Positions 1 through 9,100 of a stretch of DNA of 35,317 nt are shown here, in pieces (within the stretch, counting starts at the first letter, position 1; every line of letters begins with the position of its first letter). The stretch spans positions 1 to 35,317 of the forward strand of contig JANWJZ010000032.1 in NCBI GenBank assembly GCA_025451675.1, in the 5' to 3' direction. The notes below the pieces were generated by a model that was not told where the DNA came from, searched no databases, and saw only the letters and a program-made list of their open reading frames with translations. The position numbers were made by a program, and so were the translations under genes. Source of the DNA: Halanaerobiales bacterium (GTDB lineage: Bacteria; Bacillota; Halanaerobiia; Halanaerobiales; DTU029).

Positions 1-524
1 ATATAGGTTCCCCGGGAACACAAAACCCTTATCCTGATCTGTGGAAGCTCCACTCCCAGTAATTCCAGCTCCTTAATCTGAATCCGGCGGGCCTTTCTTT
101 CTACCTTTTTTCCTTCCCTGGCCAGCTGATACAACCTTTTCCCCTCATGATGTACCGCCGAATACATGGGCGGAATCTGTTCAATATCACCGATAAATTT
201 CTGTAAAACTGCCTCTATATCACTCAGGTTGAGATTTCTCCATCCCTGATTTTCCTCCAGGATTTTTCCTTCCGCATCCAGGGTATCGGTAGTCTGGCCA
301 AGGGTAATAGTAGCCAGGTATTCCTTCTCTTCCTCAGGGATAAAGGGGATTATCTTTGTAGCCTTCCCCAGACAGACAGGCAAAACACCCATGGCTGCTG
401 GATCAAGGGTACCAGTATGGCCTGCCTTTTTGCAGGATAATATTTTCCGCACTTCAGCAACAACCTGATAGGAAGTATAGCCTGCTGGCTTATATATATT
501 GACAATACCAGTAAGTTCAGACAT
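1..524 (-). CDS. truB: tRNA pseudouridine(55) synthase TruB, C-terminal part beyond window
   Basis: TruB isomerises U55 of the tRNA T-arm to pseudouridine in the cytoplasm. The frame read leftward from an ATG at 524 begins MSELTGIVNIYKPAGYTS and contains the catalytic-loop motif GHTGTLDP, with the expected nucleophilic aspartate at residue 41. It later reaches CSRGTY, which matches the conserved SRGTY(I)R region of the family. About 174 codons are visible and the frame is still open at position 1, so roughly the C-terminal 40 percent (rest of the catalytic domain and any PUA-like tail) is outside the window. The start is supported by AAGGTGAAGG just upstream. The first 8 bases overlap the end of nrnA, which suggests translational coupling. 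The neighbours (rbfA, nrnA) match the usual Bacillota nusA-infB operon, where truB is next. The identification is secure. Confidence 0.96.
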   Translation of the reverse strand, partial: MSELTGIVNIYKPAGYTSYQVVAEVRKILSCKKAGHTGTLDPAAMGVLPVCLGKATKIIPFIPEEEKEYLATITLGQTTDTLDAEGKILEENQGWRNLNLSDIEAVLQKFIGDIEQIPPMYSAVHHEGKRLYQLAREGKKVERKARRIQIKELELLGVELPQIRIRVLCSRGTY

Positions 525-1488
525 ATTCCTTCACCTTTTGCAGGACCATTTCCTCTGCCTGGTCAATAGTTTCTTCTATTGTACAACCAGCCGCCCGGGG
601 ATGTCCGCCACCACCAAAAAAGGCCGCAACCTCATTAACCGGGCAATATTCATTGGAGCGGAAACTGACCCTGATTGTTTTCTCATCCACCTCAATAAAG
701 GATATCCCAACTTCTACCCCGGAAAGATCCCGGGCATAGTTTACCAGACCGGAAGTATCATTTAGTTCTGCCCCTGTCTCCTCCAGCATTCTTTGTTCTA
801 CCCGCAGATGGGCAATCTTACCATCTGCCGATACTTTCAGGGTAGAAAGGGCCTCTCCCAGGAGTTTCAGGGCACTATAGCGGTAATTGGAAAACATGGC
901 CCTGTTTATTGCATAGACATCAATGCCTGCTTTCATTAATTCAGCCATGATTCTGAAGACACCGGCACTGGTATTCTGATAGCGGAAAGCACCGGTATCA
1001 GAGATAATAGCAGCAGCAACGGCAGTAGCAACCTTCCTGTCCATCTGGTAATCTTTATCCAGGCTAATCAGATCATAGATTATTTCCCCAACTGCCGCCT
1101 TTTCTGGATTGACATAGTTTAATCGGCCATACAGGGGATTATCCACATGATGATCGATGTTAATTAAAAATACTTTATCGGCAATTTGGGCCCCTTCACC
1201 TAACCTCTCCGGATTCCCGGCATCAAGGGCTATATAACAGGTATCTTCCCTGGCACTTAAGGGATAATCGGCAAAAAGGCGGTAATCATTTTCTTCAATG
1301 CCCAATACAGTATATTTTTCCGCCAGTTCTTCCGTCAGTAGAACCAGGGAAGATTTATTAAGGGAATCCAGATACCACTTAAGGGCAAATAGAGAACCAA
1401 TACAATCTCCGTCAGGATCTACATGTCCCATTATAATAAATCTATTCCACTTTAGCATTTCCTCTCTAATCTGCTCCAGTGAAATCAT
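517..1488 (-). CDS. nrnA: DHH-family bifunctional oligoribonuclease/PAP phosphatase NrnA
   Basis: A 323-residue protein of the DHH/DHHA1 phosphoesterase family. NrnA (nanoRNase) degrades short oligoribonucleotides and dephosphorylates 3'-phosphoadenosine 5'-phosphate with Mn2+. Visible motifs in order are GHVDPDGDCIGS near residue 21 (DHH motif I), the LDAGN segment near 88, the signature IDHHVDN near 112 and DTGAF near 163. The C-terminal DHHA1 glycine-rich motif is GGGGHPRAAG near 292. These cover all metal- and substrate-binding elements and the length is normal for the family. The start lies 2 bases after the rbfA stop with AAAGGAG upstream, and the 3' end overlaps truB by 8 bases, so it is an internal operon gene. 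Position between rbfA and truB is the standard one for this gene in Bacillota. Confidence 0.95.
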   Translation of the reverse strand: MISLEQIREEMLKWNRFIIMGHVDPDGDCIGSLFALKWYLDSLNKSSLVLLTEELAEKYTVLGIEENDYRLFADYPLSAREDTCYIALDAGNPERLGEGAQIADKVFLINIDHHVDNPLYGRLNYVNPEKAAVGEIIYDLISLDKDYQMDRKVATAVAAAIISDTGAFRYQNTSAGVFRIMAELMKAGIDVYAINRAMFSNYRYSALKLLGEALSTLKVSADGKIAHLRVEQRMLEETGAELNDTSGLVNYARDLSGVEVGISFIEVDEKTIRVSFRSNEYCPVNEVAAFFGGGGHPRAAGCTIEETIDQAEEMVLQKVKEYV

Positions 1489-1490
1489 CC

Positions 1491-1856
1491 TTATTGATCT
1501 CCTTTATTCTCATCCTCTTCTTTTACTTTATCCAGTAATTTATTGATATAGGCCCCATATTCTATGGATTGATCATAGTGAAAAGAAAGTTCCGGTGTAT
1601 GATAGACGGTAATCCGCTCTCCCAGTAATTTTCTTATAAATCCTTTGGCCTTTTCCAGGCCTTCCAGGGTTGACTTTCGTTCTTCCTCTGTACCATATAC
1701 ACTGACATAAATATTGGCATTCCGCAGATCTCCGCTTACCTCAACATCTGTTATAGAAAGAAAGCCAATCCTGGGATCCTTAACTTCCCTGAAAATTATA
1801 TCACTGATCTCCTGTTTTATTAACTCAGCCAGTCTCTCAGCACGCATCTTAGCCAT
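1491..1856 (-). CDS. rbfA: 30S ribosome-binding factor RbfA
   Basis: RbfA is a small KH-fold protein that binds the immature 30S subunit and helps 16S rRNA 5'-end maturation, also under cold stress. The predicted 121-residue protein starts MAKMRAERLAELIKQEIS. It contains the family-typical stretches VKDPRIGFLSIT near residue 28 and a C-terminal PELSFHYDQSIEYG segment. The ATG at 1856 is preferred to the GTG at 1865 because the latter lies within the GGCAGGTGG ribosome-binding sequence. It sits between infB and nrnA as in most Bacillota. No ylxP (DUF503) gene is present between infB and rbfA, although many relatives carry one there. Confidence 0.95.
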   Translation of the reverse strand: MAKMRAERLAELIKQEISDIIFREVKDPRIGFLSITDVEVSGDLRNANIYVSVYGTEEERKSTLEGLEKAKGFIRKLLGERITVYHTPELSFHYDQSIEYGAYINKLLDKVKEEDENKGDQ

Positions 1857-1887
1857 TTCAACCACCTGCCTGGGTTATTTAATTCTT

Positions 1888-3987
1888 TTATAGAGTCCTC
1901 TTAATCTCTTTGATGATATAGATTTCCAGTTCATCACCAATCTTGACATCATTATATCCTTCAATACCGAGGCCACATTCGTAGCCTTCCTTAACCTCTC
2001 TCACATCATTCTCAAATCTCTTCAGGGAAGCAATGTTTCCTTCAAAGACAACTACTCCATCCCTCAGAAGCCTTACATGGGCATTTCTGTTGATGATTCC
2101 CTCGGTGACATATAAGCCAGCCACCACTCCAACACCAGGTATCCTAAAGGTATCCCTTACCTCTGCCCGGCCGATTACCTCTTCCTTTAACTCTGGATCA
2201 AGCAGTCCAGACAGGGCATCTTTCAGGTCCTCGATAGCCTGGTAGATTACCCGGTAGGTCCTGATCTCCACTTTTTCCTTTTCCGCTGTTTTCCTGGCCA
2301 TGGAGTCAGGCCTGACGTTAAAACCAATTATAACAGCATTTGAGGCACTGGCCAGGTTCACGTCAGTCTCACTGATGGCACCTACGCCGCTATGGATTAT
2401 TTTCACTGAAACTTCTTCATTACCCAGCTTCAGGAAGGAATCCCGCAAGGCTTCTATGGAGCCCTGTACGTCGGCTTTTATGATAACATTCAATTCTTTA
2501 ATTTCACCCTGCTGGATCTGTTTATAAAGGTCTTCCAGGGAAACCCTACTATCAGCGTTTAGGCTCTTTTCCTGTAAATATTCCTTTCTCCTCTCAGCAA
2601 TTTGCCGGGCCTCTTTTTCATCTTCCAGAACCTGGACGAAATCACCGGCATTGGGAACATCGGAAAAACCTAATACCTCAACAGGCATGGAAGGGGGTGC
2701 TGCCTTGACCTGTTTACCCTTGTCGTCAAACATCGCCCTGACTCTTCCGCTAACAGGGCCGGCCAGCAGCGGATCGCCAACCTTCAGGGTGCCGTTCTTG
2801 ATCAGGACAGTGGCAACGGGGCCTCTACCTTTGTCAAGTTTTGATTCAATTATTACACCTTCAGCGGGACGGTTTGGGTTTGCCTTCAATTCCTCCATCT
2901 CGGCCACCAGAAGGACCATTTCCAATAATTCATCAATATTTTCACCCTTCAGGGCAGAGATAGGTACACAGATAGTGTCTCCACCCCAATCTTCAGTTAC
3001 CAGTCCATGTTCCGCCAGTTGCTGTTTGACCCTATCCGGCTGGGCAGCGGGACGGTCAATCTTATTGATGGCCACAATAATTGGTATATTTGCCGCTTTA
3101 GCATGGTTTATGGCCTCGATGGTCTGGGGCATCACACCATCATCAGCAGCAACCACCAGGATAGCAATATCCGTAACCTGGGCTCCCCTGGCCCTCATGG
3201 CGGTAAAGGCCTCATGACCTGGTGTATCAATAAAGGTTATCTTTTTATTGTTTACAGTTGTCTGATAAGCTCCAATATGTTGGGTAATACCACCGGCCTC
3301 CCGTTCTACCACCCGGGATTTTCTAATATAATCTAGTAGAGAAGTTTTACCATGGTCAACATGGCCCATAACTGTTACAATTGGCGGCCTGAGTTCCAGG
3401 TCTTCTTCCCGGTCAACAATTTCCGGGCCAACAGGGCCATAGAGGAGTTTTTCTATATCTTCTTCTTCATCTTTTGCCCTGTTCTTAATTTCAACCTCAA
3501 CCCCAATCTCATCACTTAACATGATAATGGTATCCTCATCAAGGGAATGATTGAGGCCGGCCATCAATCCTAAGCCCATCAAGGCTTTTATAATCTCATT
3601 GCCTGACTTTTTGACAAGCTCAGCATATTCCTTTACTGTAATTGGTACTTCTATTTCCACAGCTTTCTTATCCTTTTCATTCTCCTTCTGTTTTTTCTCT
3701 TTGTTCTTTTTGCTTTTTTCCTTCTTCGCGACTATTTCTTTTTCCTCTTCCTCTTCTTTTTTGCTGCTCTTTCTTATTTTTTCTTTTTTCACAATAGTAT
3801 CTTTTTCCTCTTCCTCTGTATATTCCTCAGTGTCTGTAAACATTCCCTTCACCAATTCAGCCGTCTCTTCCTTTATTGTACTCATGTGGCTGGTAACATC
3901 CACATCCAGGTCATGTAAGATTTCCAGTAATTCGCTGCTGCTAATATCCATTTCTTTGGCAAGTTGATAAACACGAATCTTTGCCAT
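1888..3987 (-). CDS. infB: Translation initiation factor IF-2
   Basis: IF-2 is the GTPase that places initiator fMet-tRNA on the 30S subunit and promotes 50S joining. The protein is about 699 residues from the ATG at 3987, which has GGAGGTG 7 bases upstream; an ATG 15 bases earlier overlaps that ribosome-binding site. Two IF2_N modules are visible, one at the very N-terminus ([13 protein letters not shown]) and one around residues 115-165 ([14 protein letters not shown]). They are separated by a Lys/Glu-rich linker of simple composition. The G domain follows, with [13 protein letters not shown] (G1), DTPGHEAF (G3) and NKIDRP (G4), then the beta-barrel domains and the C-terminal fMet-tRNA-binding region. 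Length is within the normal Bacillota range. It follows ylxR directly. Confidence 0.98.
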   Translation of the reverse strand: MAKIRVYQLAKEMDISSSELLEILHDLDVDVTSHMSTIKEETAELVKGMFTDTEEYTEEEEKDTIVKKEKIRKSSKKEEEEEKEIVAKKEKSKKNKEKKQKENEKDKKAVEIEVPITVKEYAELVKKSGNEIIKALMGLGLMAGLNHSLDEDTIIMLSDEIGVEVEIKNRAKDEEEDIEKLLYGPVGPEIVDREEDLELRPPIVTVMGHVDHGKTSLLDYIRKSRVVEREAGGITQHIGAYQTTVNNKKITFIDTPGHEAFTAMRARGAQVTDIAILVVAADDGVMPQTIEAINHAKAANIPIIVAINKIDRPAAQPDRVKQQLAEHGLVTEDWGGDTICVPISALKGENIDELLEMVLLVAEMEELKANPNRPAEGVIIESKLDKGRGPVATVLIKNGTLKVGDPLLAGPVSGRVRAMFDDKGKQVKAAPPSMPVEVLGFSDVPNAGDFVQVLEDEKEARQIAERRKEYLQEKSLNADSRVSLEDLYKQIQQGEIKELNVIIKADVQGSIEALRDSFLKLGNEEVSVKIIHSGVGAISETDVNLASASNAVIIGFNVRPDSMARKTAEKEKVEIRTYRVIYQAIEDLKDALSGLLDPELKEEVIGRAEVRDTFRIPGVGVVAGLYVTEGIINRNAHVRLLRDGVVVFEGNIASLKRFENDVREVKEGYECGLGIEGYNDVKIGDELEIYIIKEIKRTL

Positions 3988-4008
3988 AAATATCACCTCC
4001 ATAAAATG

Positions 4009-4281
4009 TTAATCCTTCATCATATCAATCTCCTTTATTAAATTCTCATAGATTTCATCTGAAATTGATATTTTTAAAGATCTGGCAATCCTGTTGGACT
4101 TTCTGGCTTTTTTCAGACATTCTACATCTGGGCAGATATAGGCGCCCCGGCCAGGAGCCTTGCCTTTTTTATCTATAGTAATAGTATTATCATCCCTATT
4201 ATGGACAATCCTGATCAGGTCAAACTTGGACTTCCTTTCATCACAGCCTACACATTTCCGGATTGGAACCTTTTTAGCCAT
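4009..4281 (-). CDS. rnpM: YlxR family protein (RNase P modulator RnpM)
   Basis: A 90-residue basic protein of the YlxR/DUF448 family. Hallmarks are the N-terminal RKCVGC motif near residue 8 and the central GRGAYICPD motif near residue 45, together with many lysines and arginines. Members are RNA-binding proteins, and the B. subtilis homologue has been described as a modulator of RNase P activity (RnpM); that function is inferred here by family only. It lies 27 bases after nusA and its ATG is preceded by GGGAGGGAG. In most Bacillota an L7Ae-like gene (ylxQ/rplGA) lies between ylxR and infB. Here only 21 bases separate them, so ylxQ is absent from this site. Confidence 0.92.
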   Translation of the reverse strand: MAKKVPIRKCVGCDERKSKFDLIRIVHNRDDNTITIDKKGKAPGRGAYICPDVECLKKARKSNRIARSLKISISDEIYENLIKEIDMMKD

Positions 4282-4308
4282 TCGCTCTCCCTCCCAATCA
4301 GGTTACTG

Positions 4309-5400
4309 CTAAATTTCCTCTAAATCATCTGGATTTTCTTCTTCAACAACAGCTTCTTCGGTCTCTGCCGTAAAATCAGATTCTTTTTTGATATCTACCT
4401 TCCAACTGGTCAGCTTGGCAGCCAGACGGGCATTCTGCCCTTCTTTTCCAATAGCCAGGGATAATTGAAAATCAGGCACAATAACCTCAGCAATTTTTTC
4501 TTCTTCATGGATAATAACCCTGCTTACCTCTGCCGGATTCAGGGCATTGGCAACAAAAACTGCCGGGTCCTCGCTCCATTCAATTATATCTATCTTCTCC
4601 CCATTTAACTGGTCAACTACTGCCTGGACCCTCATCCCCTTGGGACCAACACAGGCCCCGACCGGGTCCACATTCTCATCATAAGAATATACGGCAATCT
4701 TCGATCTGCTTCCTGCCTCCCGGGCAATGTTTTTTATTTCTACCACTCCGTCAAAAATTTCCGGAACCTCTACTTCAAAAAGCCTTTTCAATAATCCTGG
4801 ATGAGTCCTGGAAACCAGAATCCTGGGTCCTTTGGTGTCGGCACTTACCTCCACTACATAGAGCTTAATCCGATCGCCAATATTATATTCCTCTCCCGGT
4901 ATCTGTTCTGATGGGGGTAGCAGGGCTTCCGTTTTCCCCAGGTCAATGAAGATATTATTATTATGAATCCTCTGTACCAGTCCGGTAATCAATTCATCTT
5001 CTTTTTCCTTGAATTCTTCATAAATAACATCCCGTTCTGCTTCCCGGATCCTCTGTAGTACGACCTGCTTTGCCGTCTGGGCGGCAATACGGCCAAAATT
5101 TTCAGGCGTAATTTCTATTTCAATAATATCCCCTGTTTCATATTTCGCATTAATAGCCCTGGCTTCTTCCAGGGAAATCTCCAGGGCCTCGTTTTTAACT
5201 TCTTCTACTACTTCTTTTCTGGCAAAAATCTGTACCTTTCCGGTCTCCTTCTGCATACTGATCCGGACATTTTCCTTGGAACCATAGTCCTTTTTATAGG
5301 CAGAAAGCAGGGCAGATTCAATTGCCTCCAGTAAGATTTCTTTAGAAATACCCTTTTCTTTTACAATTTCATCCAGTGCATTCAATAATTCCAGATTCAC
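4309..5400 (-). CDS. nusA: Transcription termination/antitermination factor NusA
   Basis: NusA binds RNA polymerase and nascent RNA, modulating pausing, intrinsic termination and antitermination. The GTG at 5400 is chosen as start because AGGAGG lies 9 bases upstream and the resulting N-terminus (V/M)NLELLNALDEI matches NusA proteins. The longer reading from 5424 places the ribosome-binding site inside the gene. The ~363-residue protein shows the N-terminal RNA polymerase-binding domain (1-125), an S1 domain (about 126-195), and two KH domains with motifs VGPKGMRVQAV and AIGKEGQNARLAAKL. A short acidic tail rich in Glu follows. The acidic repeats found in proteobacterial NusA are absent, as normal for Bacillota. 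It sits between rimP and ylxR. Confidence 0.96.
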   Translation of the reverse strand: MNLELLNALDEIVKEKGISKEILLEAIESALLSAYKKDYGSKENVRISMQKETGKVQIFARKEVVEEVKNEALEISLEEARAINAKYETGDIIEIEITPENFGRIAAQTAKQVVLQRIREAERDVIYEEFKEKEDELITGLVQRIHNNNIFIDLGKTEALLPPSEQIPGEEYNIGDRIKLYVVEVSADTKGPRILVSRTHPGLLKRLFEVEVPEIFDGVVEIKNIAREAGSRSKIAVYSYDENVDPVGACVGPKGMRVQAVVDQLNGEKIDIIEWSEDPAVFVANALNPAEVSRVIIHEEEKIAEVIVPDFQLSLAIGKEGQNARLAAKLTSWKVDIKKESDFTAETEEAVVEEENPDDLEEI

Positions 5401-5453
5401 TCTCCCATTCCTCCTTATCACCACACTACTAAAAGCTTAATTGAAAAGAACAA

Positions 5454-5921
5454 TTAAAAATCAACTGCTAAACGTGCTAATGCTATGCCTGAATAAGGTA
5501 TCTCTATGATTTTATCACTACCCTTTAATTGCAGCTTTATTTGCTCACCTTCCCGTCCCTCTATAAAACCAGTGAACTCCTTCACACCATCAATGGGGGC
5601 ATAGGTTTTGACATAAGCCAGCCTTCCCTGAAAACGGTCAAAGTCCTCTATCTTCTTTAAAGGCCTCTCTACACCCGGAGATGAAACCTCCAGGATATAA
5701 CTGCCCTCAATGGGATCAACCTCATCAAGTCTTTCACTTAAACGATTACTCACAATTTCACAATCTTCCAGCCCGACAGGATTATCATCCAGTCTGTCAA
5801 TGAAGACCCGCAGGTAATAGTCTGGACCCTCTTTGACAAATTCCACATCCACTAATTCCAGGCCTTCCTCTTCCACAATAGGCTCAGCCAGTTCCCTTAC
5901 CGTGTCAACTGTCTTACTCAT
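5454..5921 (-). CDS. rimP: Ribosome maturation factor RimP
   Basis: RimP assists late 30S subunit assembly. The 155-residue protein from ATG 5921 (AAGAAAGGGG upstream) has the N-terminal alpha/beta domain typical of RimP, with motifs GLELVDVEFVKEG near residue 24, LRVFID near 43, and VSSPGVERPL near 86. An SH3-like C-terminal domain follows (GFIEGREGEQIKL region). An alternative in-frame start 21 bases upstream lacks a ribosome-binding site. It is the first gene of the rimP-nusA-ylxR-infB-rbfA-nrnA-truB run. A 220-base gap containing a hairpin and a candidate promoter separates it from polC, so it probably heads its own transcription unit. Confidence 0.95.
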   Translation of the reverse strand: MSKTVDTVRELAEPIVEEEGLELVDVEFVKEGPDYYLRVFIDRLDDNPVGLEDCEIVSNRLSERLDEVDPIEGSYILEVSSPGVERPLKKIEDFDRFQGRLAYVKTYAPIDGVKEFTGFIEGREGEQIKLQLKGSDKIIEIPYSGIALARLAVDF

Positions 5922-5953
5922 TAAAATACCCCTTTCTTTCACTATGGAAGAAT

Positions 5954-5959
5954 ATTATA
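5954..5959 (-). promoter_or_regulatory. Candidate -10 element of the rimP-nusA operon promoter
   Basis: A perfect TATAAT occurs on the minus strand 33 bases before the rimP ATG. At 17-base spacing the -35 position is only a weak TAAATA, so the assignment rests on the -10 match, the AT-rich context and its place after a strong hairpin downstream of polC. It is consistent with a separate promoter for the rimP operon but is not proven. Confidence 0.4.
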
Positions 5960-6042
5960 TGTAGATACATTTTTATTATTTACCGGAATTTCTTTAATTT
6001 TCATTCCAAACAGAGGACTAAAAAGAAAATCTTATTATAATT

Positions 6043-6068
6043 AAGGAGTGGGATAAGTCCCACTCCTT
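6043..6068 (-). terminator. Strong hairpin downstream of polC (terminator-like, no immediate U-tract)
   Basis: A perfect 11-bp inverted repeat (AAGGAGTGGGA and its complement) with a 4-base loop lies in the polC-rimP gap. On the minus strand it is followed by AATTATAATAAGATTTTC rather than a clean U-run. It may therefore be a weak or factor-assisted terminator or an RNA-processing/stability element. It is the strongest secondary structure in this gap. Confidence 0.55.
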
Positions 6069-6117
6069 TGCAGTTTCCTATACTGTAACTTCTATAGTAA
6101 TTCTACCATACTCTCTC

Positions 6118-6133
6118 AATACTTGCAAGTATT
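6118..6133. repeat. 16-bp perfect palindrome just after the polC stop
   Basis: The sequence AATACTTGCAAGTATT is identical on both strands and starts 9 bases downstream of the polC stop codon. With no loop it could be a dimeric-protein operator, or a short hairpin if the central bases unpair. No function can be assigned from sequence. Confidence 0.5.
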
Positions 6134-6141
6134 TATATTTC

Positions 6142-9100
6142 TTAAAAGAGGGAAAGTTGATTCTTTTCCGGCAAACCACTTAAAACACCATGTTCTTTCA
6201 TTACTTCCACCACAGACTTACTTATCCTCGTCTTGTTTATCAGATCCTCAATGGAGGTAAATTCATAATCCTCCCTGCTGGCAGCAATATTCTGGGCTGC
6301 ACTTTCCCCGAGGCCTTCCAGGCTGATTAGGGGTGGAAGTAATCCCTCTTCTGTTATCTGAAATTTCCTGATGTCTGAATGGTAGAGGTCAACCCGGGTA
6401 AACTTGATTCCCCTGGCCATTGCTTCCAGGACAACCTCCAGCACAGTTAAAACATTCCGTTCCTTCGCGCTCAGATCATTACCCTTAGCCTCCAGCCTAT
6501 CCTTTTCTGCCAGAACATAATCCCGGCCCTGGCAGATAACCTGGGCATCAAAATCATCGGCCTTTACCGTAAAATAGGTGGCGTAAAAGGCCTCCGGATA
6601 GTGGACCTTAAAATAGGCAATACGGAAAGCCATCATTACATAGGCTGCAGCATGGGCCTTGGGAAACATATACTTAATCTTTTTACAGGAATCTATATAC
6701 CATTCCGGAATATTGTTCTCCAACATGTATTTTTCTTCTTCCTCTGTTAATCCCCTGCCCTTCCGCACATTTTCCATTATCTTGAAGGCCCGGGCAGGCT
6801 CCAGCCCCTTCAGGATTAAATAATTCATTATATCATCCCGGACTGAAATAACCTCAGACAATCTGGCTATCTTATTTCTAATTAAATCCTGGGCATTATT
6901 CAACCAGACATCAGTACCGTGAGACAGGCCACTGATCCTCACCAGTTCGCTGAAGGTAGTGGGCCTGGTATCCACCAGCATCTGCCTTACAAAACTGGTC
7001 CCGAATTCAGGAATTCCCAGTGTCCCAACACTGGTTCCAATCTCGTCCGGGCTGACACCGAGTGTTTCTGTACCGGAAAAGATAGCCATGGTTGCTGGAT
7101 CATCCAGAGGGATATCAAAGGGAGAAACCCCGGTCAGGTCCTGTAACATCCTGATGATTGTCGGATCATCATGGCCTAAAATATCCAGTTTCAATAGATT
7201 TTCGTGGATGGAGTTGAAATCAAAATGGGTCGTCAGGACCTCAGCTTCCATATCATTGGCCGGTTTCTGTATCGGCGTAAAATCATAGATCTCCATATCA
7301 GCAGGGACAACAATCTGCCCGCCGGGATGCTGGCCAGTAGTCCTCTTGACACCGGTACAACCCTTAACCAGCCTTTTTACCTCTGCATTATTGGCCACTA
7401 ATCCCCGTTCATCCAGATAGGATTTTACAAAACCATAGGCCGTACGTTCTGCTATAGACGAGATGGTTCCAGCCCTGAAAACATGGTCTTTACCGAAGAG
7501 ATGTTCCGTATATTTATGGATGGTGGATTGATATTCCCCTGAGAAATTCAGGTCAATATCCGGCACCTTATCACCCTCAAAGCCCAGGAAGACTTCAAAA
7601 GGTATATCAAAGCCATCCTTCTCCAGTTTTTCACCACATTCCGGGCACTCTTTATCAGGTAGGTCAGGTCCTACGCCAATAGAGCCATCTGTTATAAATT
7701 CTGAGTATTTACAATTAGGGCAGCGGTAATGGGGCGGTAAGGGGTTTACCTCTGTAATTCCGGTCATTGTCGCCACCAGGGAAGAACCGACAGAGCCCCG
7801 CGAGCCGACCAGATAACCATCCTCCAGCGACTTTTTAACCAGTTTATGGGCTGTCAGGTAAATGACCGCATAACCATTACCGATAATAGAGTTTAACTCC
7901 TTATCCAGCCGTTTTTCCACAATTTCCGGTAAGGGGTCCCCGTATAATTCCCTGGCCCTGTTCAGAGTCATATTTTTAATCTCTTCCTCAGCACCTTCAA
8001 TAGAAGGTGTAAAGAGTTTATCCGGTATGATCTGGATATCCTCACAGAGAGCGGCTATTTTCCGAGGATTCTCTATGACCAGTTCCCTGGCAATCTCTTC
8101 TCCAAAATAGGAGAATTCAGCCAGCATCTCCTCTGTTGTCCGGAAATAGAGAGGGGCCTGGGTGGATTCTTCATAACCCTGACCAGCCTGCAAAATTTCC
8201 CTGAATATACTGTCTTCCGGGTCCAGAAAATGCACATCACCGGTCGCCACAACCGGTTTATTATATTTTTTACCCAACTGGTAAATCCGCTTATTGATAT
8301 TTTGCAATTCTTCTAAGGAATCTACTTTATTGCCAATGAGGAAGGCATTATTGGCCAGCGGCTGTACCTCCAGAAAATCATAGAACCTGACAATCTTATT
8401 TATCTCCTGCTCATCCTGGTTTTCCAGGATGGCCCGGTATAACTGCCCGGCTTCACAGGCAGAACCGATCAGCAGGTTATCCCGCACATGAACCAGCTCA
8501 CTTTTCAGGATTCTGGGCACTCTGTAGAAGTGCCTGATATGTGAGCTGGAGACAAGTTTATATAGATCCCGCAGCCCTTCTTTATTCCTGGCAAAAATAA
8601 TCAGATGATTGGTCTTGAGATTGCGCCAGTCTATGTTTTTACTTAATTTATTGATCTCCTCCAGCTCAGTTATCTTTTCCTCTGCCACCCTGTCCAGCAT
8701 CTTTCTCAACAGTTCAGCAGTAGCCCTGGTATCATCAACTGCCCGATGGTGGTTTTCCAGGCTGATACCCAACTCCGCACAGAGGGTATTCAGGCGGTGA
8801 TTTTTAAATTCAGGATACAGGGCCCTACTCAGGGCCAGGGTATCCAGAACCGGGTTATCCGGATAGGGACGCCCGGTTTTTTTCAGGGCACTCTTTAAAA
8901 AGGAATAATCAAAACTGGCATTGTGGGCAACCAGCACTGCATCCCCTATAAATTCCATAAAACTGTCGATAATCTCTTCTATTGTCGGTGCATCCTGGAC
9001 CATCTCCTGGGTAATACCAGTCAACTTTGTTATATTGGCCGGCACAGGATTATGGGGACGGACAAAGCTGGAGAAGGTATCCACTATCTTACCTTTTTTT

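Noticed and set aside
2651-3217. Plus-strand open frame of 188 codons opposite infB
   Set aside because: It is antisense to the conserved IF-2 G domain, has no ribosome-binding site and no family resemblance.
3640-3830. Simple-sequence tract rich in TTC/TTT (plus strand) as a repeat element
   Set aside because: It encodes the Lys/Glu-rich linker of IF-2, a normal low-complexity region of that protein.
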